From Prochlorococcus sp. AG-436-O11 (GTDB taxonomy: Bacteria; Cyanobacteriota; Cyanobacteriia; PCC-6307; Cyanobiaceae): a stretch of DNA of 64,000 bases. Positions within the stretch are counted from its first letter, which is position 1, and every line of letters starts with the position of its first letter. A program made the position numbers and the translations under genes. The notes beneath the pieces were generated by a model. The model saw only the letters and a program-made list of their open reading frames with translations. It ran no database searches and was not told the origin of the DNA. This document shows, piece by piece, positions 40,684 through 50,214 of this stretch. The stretch covers positions 50,259-114,258 of the forward strand of contig QCPO01000003.1 in assembly GCA_003212535.1 (NCBI GenBank), written 5' to 3'.

Positions 40684-40720
40684 TATACACAAAGATAGTA
40701 TCCTTGACTAACTGTGTATA
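40684..40720. promoter_or_regulatory. Inverted repeat TATACACA-N21-TGTGTATA in the divergent intergenic region upstream of the RHH gene
   Basis: Exact 8-bp arms at 40684-40691 and 40713-40720; the right arm overlaps a TATACT -10-like hexamer (40717-40722). Confidence 0.45.
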
Positions 40721-40750
40721 CTAAGAAGTAACAGTTATCCATTTTGACTC

Positions 40751-41059
40751 ATGGCAACCCGTCAAAATTCAACCAACGGGAAGCCAAAATCTCCCAGAAT
40801 TCAAGTGGTTCTTCCAGAATTAATATGTGAGCAACTCAGTATTTTAGCCAAAAATGAATCTAGGACGGTTAGCAATATGGCTAAAGTATTAATTCAAGAA
40901 GGAATCAAAAAATACTTTGAAAAGGAGGTTAATCATCCAATATCAGCCATAAATATAAATACAGATAAATTTAGAGACGAATTAGAAAAACAAAGCATCA
41001 AAAGATTAAAAGGAGCTCCACAAAGGATTAGGTACTATAAGAAATTAGATGATAATTAA
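40751..41059 (+). CDS. Ribbon-helix-helix (CopG-like) DNA-binding protein
   Basis: SPRIQVVLPELICEQLSILAKNESRTVSNMAKVLIQEGIKKYF. Confidence 0.75.
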   Translation: MATRQNSTNGKPKSPRIQVVLPELICEQLSILAKNESRTVSNMAKVLIQEGIKKYFEKEVNHPISAININTDKFRDELEKQSIKRLKGAPQRIRYYKKLDDN

Positions 41060-41764
41060 TTAATTTTGAGGCAACTTCTGTAAATCTGCAGTTTTCCCCA
41101 TCACCACCAAAATATTACCTCTCTCCAAAATGTATTTAGCAGGAGGATTAACTGTTAATTGTTCAGCTGGACCTGCTGCAAGAACATTAACTAAATAATT
41201 TTTCCTTAAATTTAAGTCTCTTAAAGATCTTCCTATAAACTCCTCTGGAACTTTTATTTCATCAATACCAGTTTGATTATCTAATTCTAATCTTTCTATA
41301 AGATTTGGCCTGACAAGTTCTAAGCCTAGTCTTTCGCCCTGCATTCTCGAAGGGAAAACAACTTTATCTGCGCCTACCCTTTTTAACATCTTTTCATGCA
41401 AATCACTTGTAGCTCTAGCTATTACTCTTTTAACTTTAGTACCGTCACTATCCTTAGCAATAAGAGTCGTAGTGATACTTGCTTCGATTGGTTCACTAAT
41501 ACCTACAACCACAGTATTCATTTCTAATATTCCAGATTCTTTCATAGATTCTTCATCAGTACAATCTATAACTCTGGCCTCTATCGAGGGCTCTAATTGC
41601 CTCAAATCATCAATAGCCTTTTCAGAATAATCTGCAGCCAAAACATCTGCGCCATTATTTATAAGTTCTCTACAAACGGCCGTTCCAAATCTACCAACCC
41701 CCACAACTGCAAAAGTGAGTGCTTCCTGTTCTTTCGTGGGAGACCATTGCCACCAATCCGCCAT
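41060..41764 (-). CDS. TrkA/KtrA-like K+ channel regulatory NAD-binding protein
   Basis: FAVVGVGRFGTAVCRELINNGADVLAAD, RCK_N plus C-terminal TrkA_C. Confidence 0.9.
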   Translation of the reverse strand: MADWWQWSPTKEQEALTFAVVGVGRFGTAVCRELINNGADVLAADYSEKAIDDLRQLEPSIEARVIDCTDEESMKESGILEMNTVVVGISEPIEASITTTLIAKDSDGTKVKRVIARATSDLHEKMLKRVGADKVVFPSRMQGERLGLELVRPNLIERLELDNQTGIDEIKVPEEFIGRSLRDLNLRKNYLVNVLAAGPAEQLTVNPPAKYILERGNILVVMGKTADLQKLPQN

Positions 41765-41782
41765 AATAAAACTTAATCCGTC

Positions 41783-43186
41783 CTATACATAAAGATCAGC
41801 TCTAGGATAGCCGATTCTTTTTTGCCTTTCTATTCTACTCTTATAGAGAGCCTGCCAAAGTGCACTTAATAGTAAAAGGATTCCGAGCCTACCTACAAAC
41901 ATGCAAACAATTATAATAAATTGGCCAAAATGATTTAACTTTGCCGTTAAACCAATATCAAAACCTACTGTTGCAAATGCAGAAATGCAAGTGAACAAAA
42001 TTTCTAGGAATGTAAAAGATTCTTTTTTAATAAAAGTATTAGTTGTGCTTAGTAGCATAGCCATTAAAAGTATAAAAAGTAAAGATCCAACTGTTATCCC
42101 AACTGCCTTAAGAATAACCTTATCCGAGATTAATCTATTACTTATAATTACATCTTTTTGTCCTCTTAAAGTTGATCTAGTTGCTGCCATTAAGGCAATA
42201 AATGTTGTTGTTTTAATGCCACCACCAGTACCACCAGTACTTGCTCCAATAAACATTAGTGTCATTAATAATAAAAGGCCTGTATCTGAAATCGAATTTA
42301 ATGATATTGGGAAATTTGTAAATCCTGCTGTCCTTGCACTAACAGTTTCAAACACAGATGATAATAACTTTTCAAAGAAATTTAAATCATTAAAAAATTG
42401 ACTATTTAGTAAGGATTCCGTCACAAAAAAACCCAATGAGCCGAAGAATATTAAAGAGAGACTTGTTCTAATAACCAATCTAGAATGAAGGCTCAATTTG
42501 CTATATGAAAGATTCTTTTTGTTGCTCCAAATATCATCAATTACTCTCCAGCCCAATCCACCCATGACAATAAGAAAAATAAATATGATATTAACAAAAA
42601 AATTCGATCTGTAATCTTCAAGACTATTAGCCCATAAAGAAAAGCCCGCATTGTTATAAGCAGATATGCTATGAAATATTGAAGACCAAAGTCTTTCCCA
42701 ATTATTTTGAATATCTACAAATCCAAAAAAATATAATACAGTTGCTCCAAAAGAAATAATACAAGTTGCTGTAATTGCAATGCTTTGAAAAGTTCTCCCT
42801 ATACCTCCAACTCCAAATTCATCCAGAGTTTTCCCTTTATCCAATCTAGTTCTCAACTGAGTACCTTTTACAACAAAACCTTGCAAGAAAGTAGTAATGG
42901 CCATTAATCCTAAGCCTCCTGATAAGAGCATAAAAGCCAGGAAAATTTGGCCAAAAATATTTAAATCTACACCAATATCAATAATAGTTAATCCAGTAAC
43001 CGTTATTGCAGAAGTAGATGTAAAAAAGGCTTCCCACAATCCTACTTTTGTTGAAGAACATAAAGGAGAACTGATAATTATAGTTCCCAAAAAAATAATA
43101 ATTAATCCCGTAACGATCGTAAATTGAGGTACAGATAACTTTCTGTAAACTTCTTTTAAACTATAAGGTGCGCTTTTAAATTTCAC
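41783..43186 (-). CDS. TrkH/KtrB-like cation transporter
   Basis: Multi-TM with repeated pore-loop patterns (FTSTSAITVTGLT, ISAYNNAGFSLW, GASTGGTGGGIKT, ISAFATVGFDIG). Confidence 0.9.
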   Translation of the reverse strand: MKFKSAPYSLKEVYRKLSVPQFTIVTGLIIIFLGTIIISSPLCSSTKVGLWEAFFTSTSAITVTGLTIIDIGVDLNIFGQIFLAFMLLSGGLGLMAITTFLQGFVVKGTQLRTRLDKGKTLDEFGVGGIGRTFQSIAITATCIISFGATVLYFFGFVDIQNNWERLWSSIFHSISAYNNAGFSLWANSLEDYRSNFFVNIIFIFLIVMGGLGWRVIDDIWSNKKNLSYSKLSLHSRLVIRTSLSLIFFGSLGFFVTESLLNSQFFNDLNFFEKLLSSVFETVSARTAGFTNFPISLNSISDTGLLLLMTLMFIGASTGGTGGGIKTTTFIALMAATRSTLRGQKDVIISNRLISDKVILKAVGITVGSLLFILLMAMLLSTTNTFIKKESFTFLEILFTCISAFATVGFDIGLTAKLNHFGQFIIIVCMFVGRLGILLLLSALWQALYKSRIERQKRIGYPRADLYV

Positions 43187-43195
43187 TTTTTTGGT

Positions 43196-45061
43196 TTATT
43201 TAAAATTTAAAATTATCAATGCTGGAACTGTTAATGACATTATAATTGTTAATCCTGCTCCATATTTTGCTATATCAAAAAATCTATATCTTCCAGGGCC
43301 ATAAACCATTAAATTAGTTTGATATCCCATGGGTGTCAAGAAAGATTGACTTGCACCGAACAAAACAAGCATTATTACAGCATTTTCCGAGATGCCTAAA
43401 ACAGGTGACAACTCAATGGCGACAGGCAATATGAGAGCAACTGAAGCAGCGTTACTAATAAATTGAGTAAGAATAACAGTCGAGACAAAAATTACTAACA
43501 ATGCGAAATAAAGGGGCATCCCATTTAAAGCAAAATCCAGATTGAAGGCTATTAAATCTGCTAATCCTGTTACTTGCATTGCCACACTAAAACAAGATAA
43601 TGAACCCAGCAATAAAATAACGTCTAATCTAATTGATTTTTGTATTTCAGCAGGCCGCAAACATCCAAAAGCAACCATGGCAATTACAGCTAAAAGAACT
43701 GCTCCAACTAATGGAATATTAGAAATCGAAGGCAATACAACCATTCCTATTGCGATTGCAATGGCAATAGGTTTTTTTATTAAAACGGGCAAATCATCAT
43801 CAAATTGATCCAAAATCAACAAATCATTACTAGCCTGAAGACCTCTTATGGAATCTAAAGGAGCTTGTAATAATAAAACATCGCCCGCTCTTAAGACAGC
43901 TTGACCCAAACGCTCTTGAACAGTTTGCTGACCTCTTCTTAGCGCCAAAACAGTGGCGTTATGACGCTGCCTGAATCTTAGTTCTCTCAAACTTGCGCCA
44001 GCTAAAGTTGAGCCAGATGGCAACAATGCTTCAAACGTTTTAGTACCCTCTTCATCTGAGAAAAGATTGGCACCTGCTAGAGCTCTCTTATTTTCAGCCA
44101 ACAAGATAGTATGTTCTTGCTGCAGACGCAATAAATCTGATCTTGTAACACGTATTATTAATCTATCATCAGGTTCAATCTTTCGATCTGCAAGTGGAGG
44201 AAGTATAACTTTCCCATTTCGTTGTAACTCAAGAACATCGACATCAAATCTTCTTTGTAATCTACTATTTCTAACGGATTGGCCAACTAATTCAGATTCA
44301 GCAGGGATAGTAACTTCTGTAAAATAAATATTCATATCTCCACTTTTAATAAAATCTTTGTCTCTTCCTCTATCCGGCAAAAGCAAATCAGACACTAAAA
44401 TCATATAAATTGTGCCTATCAACCAAACGGGAATACCAATTGCAGTCAAACTAAATAATTCCAAAGCTCCATAACCTAATTGCTGACTAATATCACTTAC
44501 AAGAAGATTTACTGAGCTACCTAATATTGTCAGTGTTCCGCCTAATAAAGTTGCAAAAGAGAGAGGTAATAAAACTTTTGATGGTGAAATGTTGCGCCTT
44601 GCACACCAACCTTCAATCAATGGTAATAAAGATGCTACCACTGGGGTATTAGGAACGATGCCAGAGATTGGAGCAATTAAAAAAGCTATTAATGAAATTA
44701 ATTTCCTAGGTGTTTTAACATTTTCAGAAGAAATCAATTCTCTTACTCTATCTAAGGCACCACTCTTAAATAATGCAGATGAAACTGCAAATAGACCCAT
44801 AAGCGTAATTAAAGATGGGCTGCCAAAACCAGCTAAAGCTTTTTCAGGACTAAGAACACCAGTAGTAATAAATATTGCGACGCATAATAAACCAGTCAAT
44901 TCAGGCGCAATAGTATTTTTTATAAATAAAATTATTGACATAGCTAACACTAATACAGTTATTAACGCATCAGAATTATTACTAAAAAAAGAAATTAAAT
45001 TCATATCAAACTTATTTAACTCAATATACCCAAAAACAATATTCCAAAAAAGTTTAATCAA
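43196..45061 (-). CDS. SLC13/DASS-type anion transporter with internal TrkA_C domains
   Basis: Multi-TM halves flanking two TrkA_C-like domains (PAESELVGQSVRNSRLQRRFDVDVLEL; LPSGSTLAGASLRELRFRQRHNATVLALRR). Confidence 0.88.
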   Translation of the reverse strand: MIKLFWNIVFGYIELNKFDMNLISFFSNNSDALITVLVLAMSIILFIKNTIAPELTGLLCVAIFITTGVLSPEKALAGFGSPSLITLMGLFAVSSALFKSGALDRVRELISSENVKTPRKLISLIAFLIAPISGIVPNTPVVASLLPLIEGWCARRNISPSKVLLPLSFATLLGGTLTILGSSVNLLVSDISQQLGYGALELFSLTAIGIPVWLIGTIYMILVSDLLLPDRGRDKDFIKSGDMNIYFTEVTIPAESELVGQSVRNSRLQRRFDVDVLELQRNGKVILPPLADRKIEPDDRLIIRVTRSDLLRLQQEHTILLAENKRALAGANLFSDEEGTKTFEALLPSGSTLAGASLRELRFRQRHNATVLALRRGQQTVQERLGQAVLRAGDVLLLQAPLDSIRGLQASNDLLILDQFDDDLPVLIKKPIAIAIAIGMVVLPSISNIPLVGAVLLAVIAMVAFGCLRPAEIQKSIRLDVILLLGSLSCFSVAMQVTGLADLIAFNLDFALNGMPLYFALLVIFVSTVILTQFISNAASVALILPVAIELSPVLGISENAVIMLVLFGASQSFLTPMGYQTNLMVYGPGRYRFFDIAKYGAGLTIIMSLTVPALIILNFK

Positions 45062-46247
45062 ATTTATTATCTTTTTGAAAAAAGTGATTGACTATAGATT
45101 TTTTCTGGAATATCCAGGAAGTGGCAGATTGTAAGCTTTTTCCTACATCAGGCAATTTTGAGGCATATATCAATCTTCTCGCTTCAAATGCTAATTTACC
45201 TGACAAAGTAATCCCAAGTGCCGAAATTGAGGCTTTACCAATTCCCAAACTAATCATTTCACCATTATCATGGAATTTGAATGGTAAAAGATCTTTACCC
45301 TGTCTTAAAAGTTCTAAATTTCTAGCAAGATGGTTGCCTTCTTGAATAGCAACTTGAGCAGTTAAAGGTAAATCTTTCATCCCTTTAATTACTGATATAT
45401 CACCAATCGCAAAACAATTCATATTATTTTCTATTTGAAACTTATCATTCACTAAAATTCTTCCGTTCATCTGCGGGCACTGATCATCAAGATAAGAAAG
45501 ATTAGATTTCACGCCAGCAGTCCAGATAACAATATCTTTGTCCAAATTTGTTATGCCAGCATTATTAGAAAAACTAATTTTCTGTTCAGAAACTTCTTTG
45601 ACAATAGAATTTAAAAAAACATTTATTTTTCTTATTTCTAAAGCTTTCTCGGCTTCTTCGCGATTAAAAATCTTATTTTTACTTAAAATCTCATTAGATT
45701 TTTCAACTATATTAATTTCAAACTGATCTTTATAAATATCATTAATTTTGCAAGCTATTTCAACCCCAGAGGGTCCACCTCCAACAATAAATAACTTTAG
45801 CGGAGAAATACTTTTATGAGATTCTTCTAAAATACTTTTTAGCTTGTTGAGATCATTTAGATTATTGAAGAAATAACAGTTTTCATCTACACCTTTAATT
45901 GAGAAACCATTAGGGACAGATCCTGTACAGATTACAAGATATTGATAACTAATTTTTAAATCATCTCTAAATTCGAGAATCTTTTCATTGAATTTAATTT
46001 TTGTTAAGCAATTCCTCAAGAATGTTATACCTACATCAGAAAAAATATTTGAAAATTCCGGAGCAAATTCCCACATTCTTATTTCTTTGCTTAAGACTTC
46101 ATACATTAGAGGTTTAAATATAAATTTTGACTCAGAATCAACTACAAGAATTGGCAAGGAGGGATTAAGGCTCTTTAAATTCAAAGCAACTGTCATACCC
46201 GCAAAACCCGCACCAACTATTACTATTGGTTTTTGTATTGATTTCAT
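45054..46247 (-). CDS. Type II NADH dehydrogenase (Ndb-like)
   Basis: IVIVGAGFAGMTVALNL, LFIVGGGPSGVEIA, CFAIGDIS. Confidence 0.88.
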   Translation of the reverse strand: MKSIQKPIVIVGAGFAGMTVALNLKSLNPSLPILVVDSESKFIFKPLMYEVLSKEIRMWEFAPEFSNIFSDVGITFLRNCLTKIKFNEKILEFRDDLKISYQYLVICTGSVPNGFSIKGVDENCYFFNNLNDLNKLKSILEESHKSISPLKLFIVGGGPSGVEIACKINDIYKDQFEINIVEKSNEILSKNKIFNREEAEKALEIRKINVFLNSIVKEVSEQKISFSNNAGITNLDKDIVIWTAGVKSNLSYLDDQCPQMNGRILVNDKFQIENNMNCFAIGDISVIKGMKDLPLTAQVAIQEGNHLARNLELLRQGKDLLPFKFHDNGEMISLGIGKASISALGITLSGKLAFEARRLIYASKLPDVGKSLQSATSWIFQKKSIVNHFFQKDNKFD

Positions 46248-46342
46248 TGGTGAAATATTGTTATACCTAAATGTATTATTAAACTAAACGAATAATATAC
46301 AAATTGAGCGAAATAACATTAATCCTATAACCCCCTAGCAGA

Positions 46343-47065
46343 ATGATTAAAAAAAAACACAAAGAGGTTGATCCTGATTTAAGAGAACATAATCAAAAGC
46401 TTCAAGATATGACTTCCCAAGAAATGCTTTTATGGGGTTATGAGCAGTTTGATAATGAATTTGCAATTACAACAAGCTTTGGAATACAGTCATCTGTACT
46501 TTTGAAAATGGTAAGTGAATCATGCCTACAAAAAAAAATCAAAATTTTCTGGATAGATACTGGTTACCTACCTGCAGAAACATATCAGTACGCCGAAAAG
46601 CTCATTAATGATTTATCTCTACAAATAGAGGTATTACAAAGTGAACTATCTCCAGCACGAATGGAATCCTTATACGGAAAACTATGGGAAACAAATAAAG
46701 CAAGTGACCTAGATATGTACCATAAAATAAGAAAAATCAAACCTTTAGAAAATAATCTAGAAAAACATAATATTCAATGCTGGGCTAGTGGTGTCAGATC
46801 AAGCCAAACTCAAAATAGAAACAAAATGAAATTCCTAGATGTAATACGTGAAAGACTGTCCTTAAGGCCTTTATTAAATTGGACAAATAAAGATATTTTT
46901 TATTACATGAAGGAAAACAACTTACCCGATCACCCCCTTTTTGCAAAAGGTTATTCAACAGTGGGAGATTGGCATTCTAGCTCACCTGATGGTATGGGCA
47001 AGCAAGGGAGAGATACAAGATTTAGAGGAGTAAAACAAGAATGTGGATTACATACTAATAATTAA
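46343..47065 (+). CDS. cysH: Phosphoadenylylsulfate (PAPS) reductase
   Basis: ITTSFGIQSSVLLKM, WIDTGYLPAETYQYAE, C-terminal ECGLH; no CC motif of APS reductases. Confidence 0.93.
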   Translation: MIKKKHKEVDPDLREHNQKLQDMTSQEMLLWGYEQFDNEFAITTSFGIQSSVLLKMVSESCLQKKIKIFWIDTGYLPAETYQYAEKLINDLSLQIEVLQSELSPARMESLYGKLWETNKASDLDMYHKIRKIKPLENNLEKHNIQCWASGVRSSQTQNRNKMKFLDVIRERLSLRPLLNWTNKDIFYYMKENNLPDHPLFAKGYSTVGDWHSSSPDGMGKQGRDTRFRGVKQECGLHTNN

Positions 47066-47080
47066 ATTGATTGTAAGAAA

Positions 47081-47767
47081 ATGGTCGCAGATATAAATTT
47101 TTTATTAGTCGGTAACAGTAGGCTTCATTGGGCAAACTATTTTCAGAATCAATATAAATTTTTTCACACACCAAAAGATTATAAAGTTCCAAAAAATATC
47201 AATTTAAATAGTCTAATTTGGGCTGCAGTAGGTCAATCTCCCATTTTTTTATTGGAAAAAGAAAATGAAATTAAAACTAATGATATTAAATTATCAAATC
47301 TACCTGATTATTTTGGCATTGATAGAGCTCTTGCCTGTTTGGCAGCCTTAAATATTATCGATAACCCTCTTAAGAAGGATTTGCTAATCGTGGATTGTGG
47401 AACAATTTTATCTCTAACAAAGCTAACCGCAAATGGATCTATTATCGGGGGACAACTTGCTCCAGGATTCCTCACACAATTAAAATCAATGGAGCACTTT
47501 ACAAAAAATCTAAAAGTTCCTCAAAAGTATGCAATGCCTGCTGAAGATTTTTTAATTAATACAGAGGATGCAATTTTAAAAGGAGTACTTAACTCGATAA
47601 CTGGGATGATTGATTTTTCATTTAATCCAGGGAAAGATATATTAATAACCTGCGGCGGAGACTCTGAATTAATTACAAGCATCTTAATAACTAAGAATAT
47701 AAAAATTATTAATTTACCAAATTTAGTTATGGAAGGTATGATAATCCACTTTCAATCTTCAAAATAA
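47081..47767 (+). CDS. coaX: Type III pantothenate kinase-like protein
   Basis: N-terminal VGNSRLHWA, LLIVDCGTILSLT, GGQLAPGFLTQLKSM. Confidence 0.85.
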   Translation: MVADINFLLVGNSRLHWANYFQNQYKFFHTPKDYKVPKNINLNSLIWAAVGQSPIFLLEKENEIKTNDIKLSNLPDYFGIDRALACLAALNIIDNPLKKDLLIVDCGTILSLTKLTANGSIIGGQLAPGFLTQLKSMEHFTKNLKVPQKYAMPAEDFLINTEDAILKGVLNSITGMIDFSFNPGKDILITCGGDSELITSILITKNIKIINLPNLVMEGMIIHFQSSK

Positions 47768-47768
47768 A

Positions 47769-48236
47769 CTAATGTAATCCTAAATCTGTAATTATATGAT
47801 CAGCCATGATCGCCGCTTTTACCTTTAAATAAATTTTCTCAATATTACCGTCAGCATTAATCAAAAAAGTATTCCTCATCATACCCATATATTCCTTTCC
47901 CATAAATTTCTTAAGACCATAGCTATCGTAATCAGAAGAGACTTTATAAGGTTCAGGATCGGTTAATAGAATAAAAGGTAAATTAAATTTTTCTATAAAC
48001 TTCTTATGAGAAGCAGAATTGTCTTTACTGATTCCAATAACAACAATATTATTTTTCTTAAGCAAATCCCAGTTTTCTTTAAAGTTGCATGCCTCTTTAG
48101 TACATCCAGGTGTGTTATCTTTTGGATAAAAATATAGTATTATTCTTTTACCTTTAAAATCGTTTAAAGATACTTCTTTCTCAAAAGAATCTTTTAAATT
48201 AAATTCTGGTGCTTTATCACCAACCATAAGAGCCAT
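47769..48236 (-). CDS. bcp: Bcp/PrxQ-type peroxiredoxin
   Basis: GDKAPEFNLKDS, FYPKDNTPGCTKEACNF; start placed at MALMVGD (48236). Confidence 0.93.
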   Translation of the reverse strand: MALMVGDKAPEFNLKDSFEKEVSLNDFKGKRIILYFYPKDNTPGCTKEACNFKENWDLLKKNNIVVIGISKDNSASHKKFIEKFNLPFILLTDPEPYKVSSDYDSYGLKKFMGKEYMGMMRNTFLINADGNIEKIYLKVKAAIMADHIITDLGLH

Positions 48237-48892
48237 TGAAATTATTAAATAAGTATGAATATAAAATACCAAAAATATGGTTTTATGAGATTAAAGGTGT
48301 ACAAGATGTCGCAACAGTAAACGAACTTGAGACTGCAAAAACACTTTCAGCCTTCAGGGCAAGGATTTTTTTGGAAACTAGAGCTTACATAAGAAAATCA
48401 TTAGGGACACTATTTAATTTAGATCCCTTAGACATTCCGATAAATGCCAATCCAGGGGAGCCTCCTGAATTACCTCATGAAATGGGGAACATCAGTTTGA
48501 GTCACTGTAATGATGCAATTGTTATAGTTTGGCATGACGAAAAAATAGGCATAGATATTGAAAGAACCGATAGAAATTTTAACTATAAGAAATTAGCAGA
48601 AAAATATTTTTTCAATGCAAATAACTTTAAAAATAGATATCCATTAACCAAAACTATGATATTAAATCAATGGTGTGCTATTGAAGCAGCAATAAAGTGT
48701 GATCATGGCAAGTTAGCTAAAGATATAAAGCATTGGCTATATTTTCCAAACAATAAAGAGTTAATCCATACAAAGAAAAACTTACATTTAAAGTTTTCAC
48801 AAATAAATTTTCATCAATGGACGATAGCTTTAGCCTATAAAGAAAAGAATACATTAAATCCTGAAATTATTTGTAGTGCAAAAAAATTTTAA
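48236..48892 (+). CDS. 4'-phosphopantetheinyl transferase
   Basis: NISLSHCNDAIVIVWHDEKIGIDIERTDR...WCAIEAAIKC, Sfp-type motifs. Start uncertain (TTG 48236). Confidence 0.87.
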   Translation: MKLLNKYEYKIPKIWFYEIKGVQDVATVNELETAKTLSAFRARIFLETRAYIRKSLGTLFNLDPLDIPINANPGEPPELPHEMGNISLSHCNDAIVIVWHDEKIGIDIERTDRNFNYKKLAEKYFFNANNFKNRYPLTKTMILNQWCAIEAAIKCDHGKLAKDIKHWLYFPNNKELIHTKKNLHLKFSQINFHQWTIALAYKEKNTLNPEIICSAKKF

Positions 48893-50178
48893 CTTTTTTT
48901 TCTTTTACGTAATTCTTCAAATTTGCTTTTCTCCCATCCGTAGTCACTTGGTTCCCAAATTTCTAAACCTTTTATTAAGCCTGGAAGATATTCTTGTTCT
49001 ACCCAATTATCTTTATAGTTATGGGGATTCTTATAATTATTAGAATTATTTTTTAGATGACTTGGAACTGTATAAACATTTATAGACTTAATTTTTTCTA
49101 TTGCTTTAAAAACAGATTTAGTACTATTACTCTTTGGAGCAATAGAGAGATATAAAGAAGCTTGTGACAGAAAAAATAAACCTTCAGGAAAACCAACTCT
49201 ATCAAAAGCATCACAGCAAGATTGGACAACCACAATAGCATTAGGATCTGCAAGTCCAATATCTTCACTGGCTGAAATTAAAAGTCTTCTAAAAATAAAA
49301 TTGGGATCTTCACCAGCCTCTACCATATTTGCAAGCCAATATAAAGTTGCATCGGGATCTGACCCTCTAATAGATTTTATAAATGCACTTATGACATCAT
49401 AATGATTCTGTCCTTTTTTATCGTAAACAATATTTTTCTTTTGAATTGAATCTTCAGCGATAGAGAGATTAATAATAATTTCTTTAGCTTCATTCTCATT
49501 AGTTATTCCTATGCCCAGTTCTAAAGCGTTAATTAAGGTTCTAGCATCACCACCAGAGAATTTTACTAAATGCTTAATTGCATCTTCTGTTATGCGAATC
49601 TTTTTAGAATCTCTAAGATTTGCATAATGACTTATTACTTTTTTTATTATTTTCTTCAAATCATTCTCTTCAAGAGGAAGTAAAGTAAAAACACGAGATC
49701 TACTAATTAGAGCCTTATTAACTGCAAAAAAAGGATTTTCAGTCGTAGCACCTATAAAAGTTATAGTCCCATTCTCTATTGAAGGTAATAAAGCATCTTG
49801 CTGAACTGCAGTAAATCTATGTACCTCATCAATAAACAAAATTGTTTTCCTATTTGTGCTTATTAATCTTTCCTTTGCATTTGTAATTTCATTTCTTAAT
49901 TCTTTAATACTAGACAACACTGCGTTTAATTTTATTAGTTTAGAGCGCGTATAAGAAGAAATAATTTCAATTAATGTAGTTTTACCAACACCTGGAGGTC
50001 CAGAGAAAATGAAATTACCCACCTTGTCATATAAGATGGCATTTCTCAATAACGAATTATCTTTTAATATTGATTCTTGACCAAAAAAGTCATCTAAGTT
50101 CTTTGGTCTTAATTTATCTGCTAAAGGAGCATTACTCTCTATTTGATAATTATTGGTAAAAAGATTTTCTGACTGCAT
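48889..50178 (-). CDS. rarA: RarA/MgsA-like AAA ATPase
   Basis: PLADKLRPKNLDDFFGQESIL, FSGPPGVGKTTL, FIDEVHRFTAVQQDALLPSIENG. Confidence 0.93.
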   Translation of the reverse strand: MQSENLFTNNYQIESNAPLADKLRPKNLDDFFGQESILKDNSLLRNAILYDKVGNFIFSGPPGVGKTTLIEIISSYTRSKLIKLNAVLSSIKELRNEITNAKERLISTNRKTILFIDEVHRFTAVQQDALLPSIENGTITFIGATTENPFFAVNKALISRSRVFTLLPLEENDLKKIIKKVISHYANLRDSKKIRITEDAIKHLVKFSGGDARTLINALELGIGITNENEAKEIIINLSIAEDSIQKKNIVYDKKGQNHYDVISAFIKSIRGSDPDATLYWLANMVEAGEDPNFIFRRLLISASEDIGLADPNAIVVVQSCCDAFDRVGFPEGLFFLSQASLYLSIAPKSNSTKSVFKAIEKIKSINVYTVPSHLKNNSNNYKNPHNYKDNWVEQEYLPGLIKGLEIWEPSDYGWEKSKFEELRKRKKS

Positions 50179-50214
50179 ATAATTTAAATCAATAAAAAAT
50201 CATTGCTATCTATC

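Noticed and set aside
41985-42401. 138-aa plus-strand ORF opposite TrkH
   Set aside because: Antisense shadow of a confident membrane protein gene.
44589-45134. 181-aa plus-strand ORF opposite the SLC13 transporter
   Set aside because: Antisense to conserved transporter sequence; composition reflects the hydrophobic codons on the other strand.
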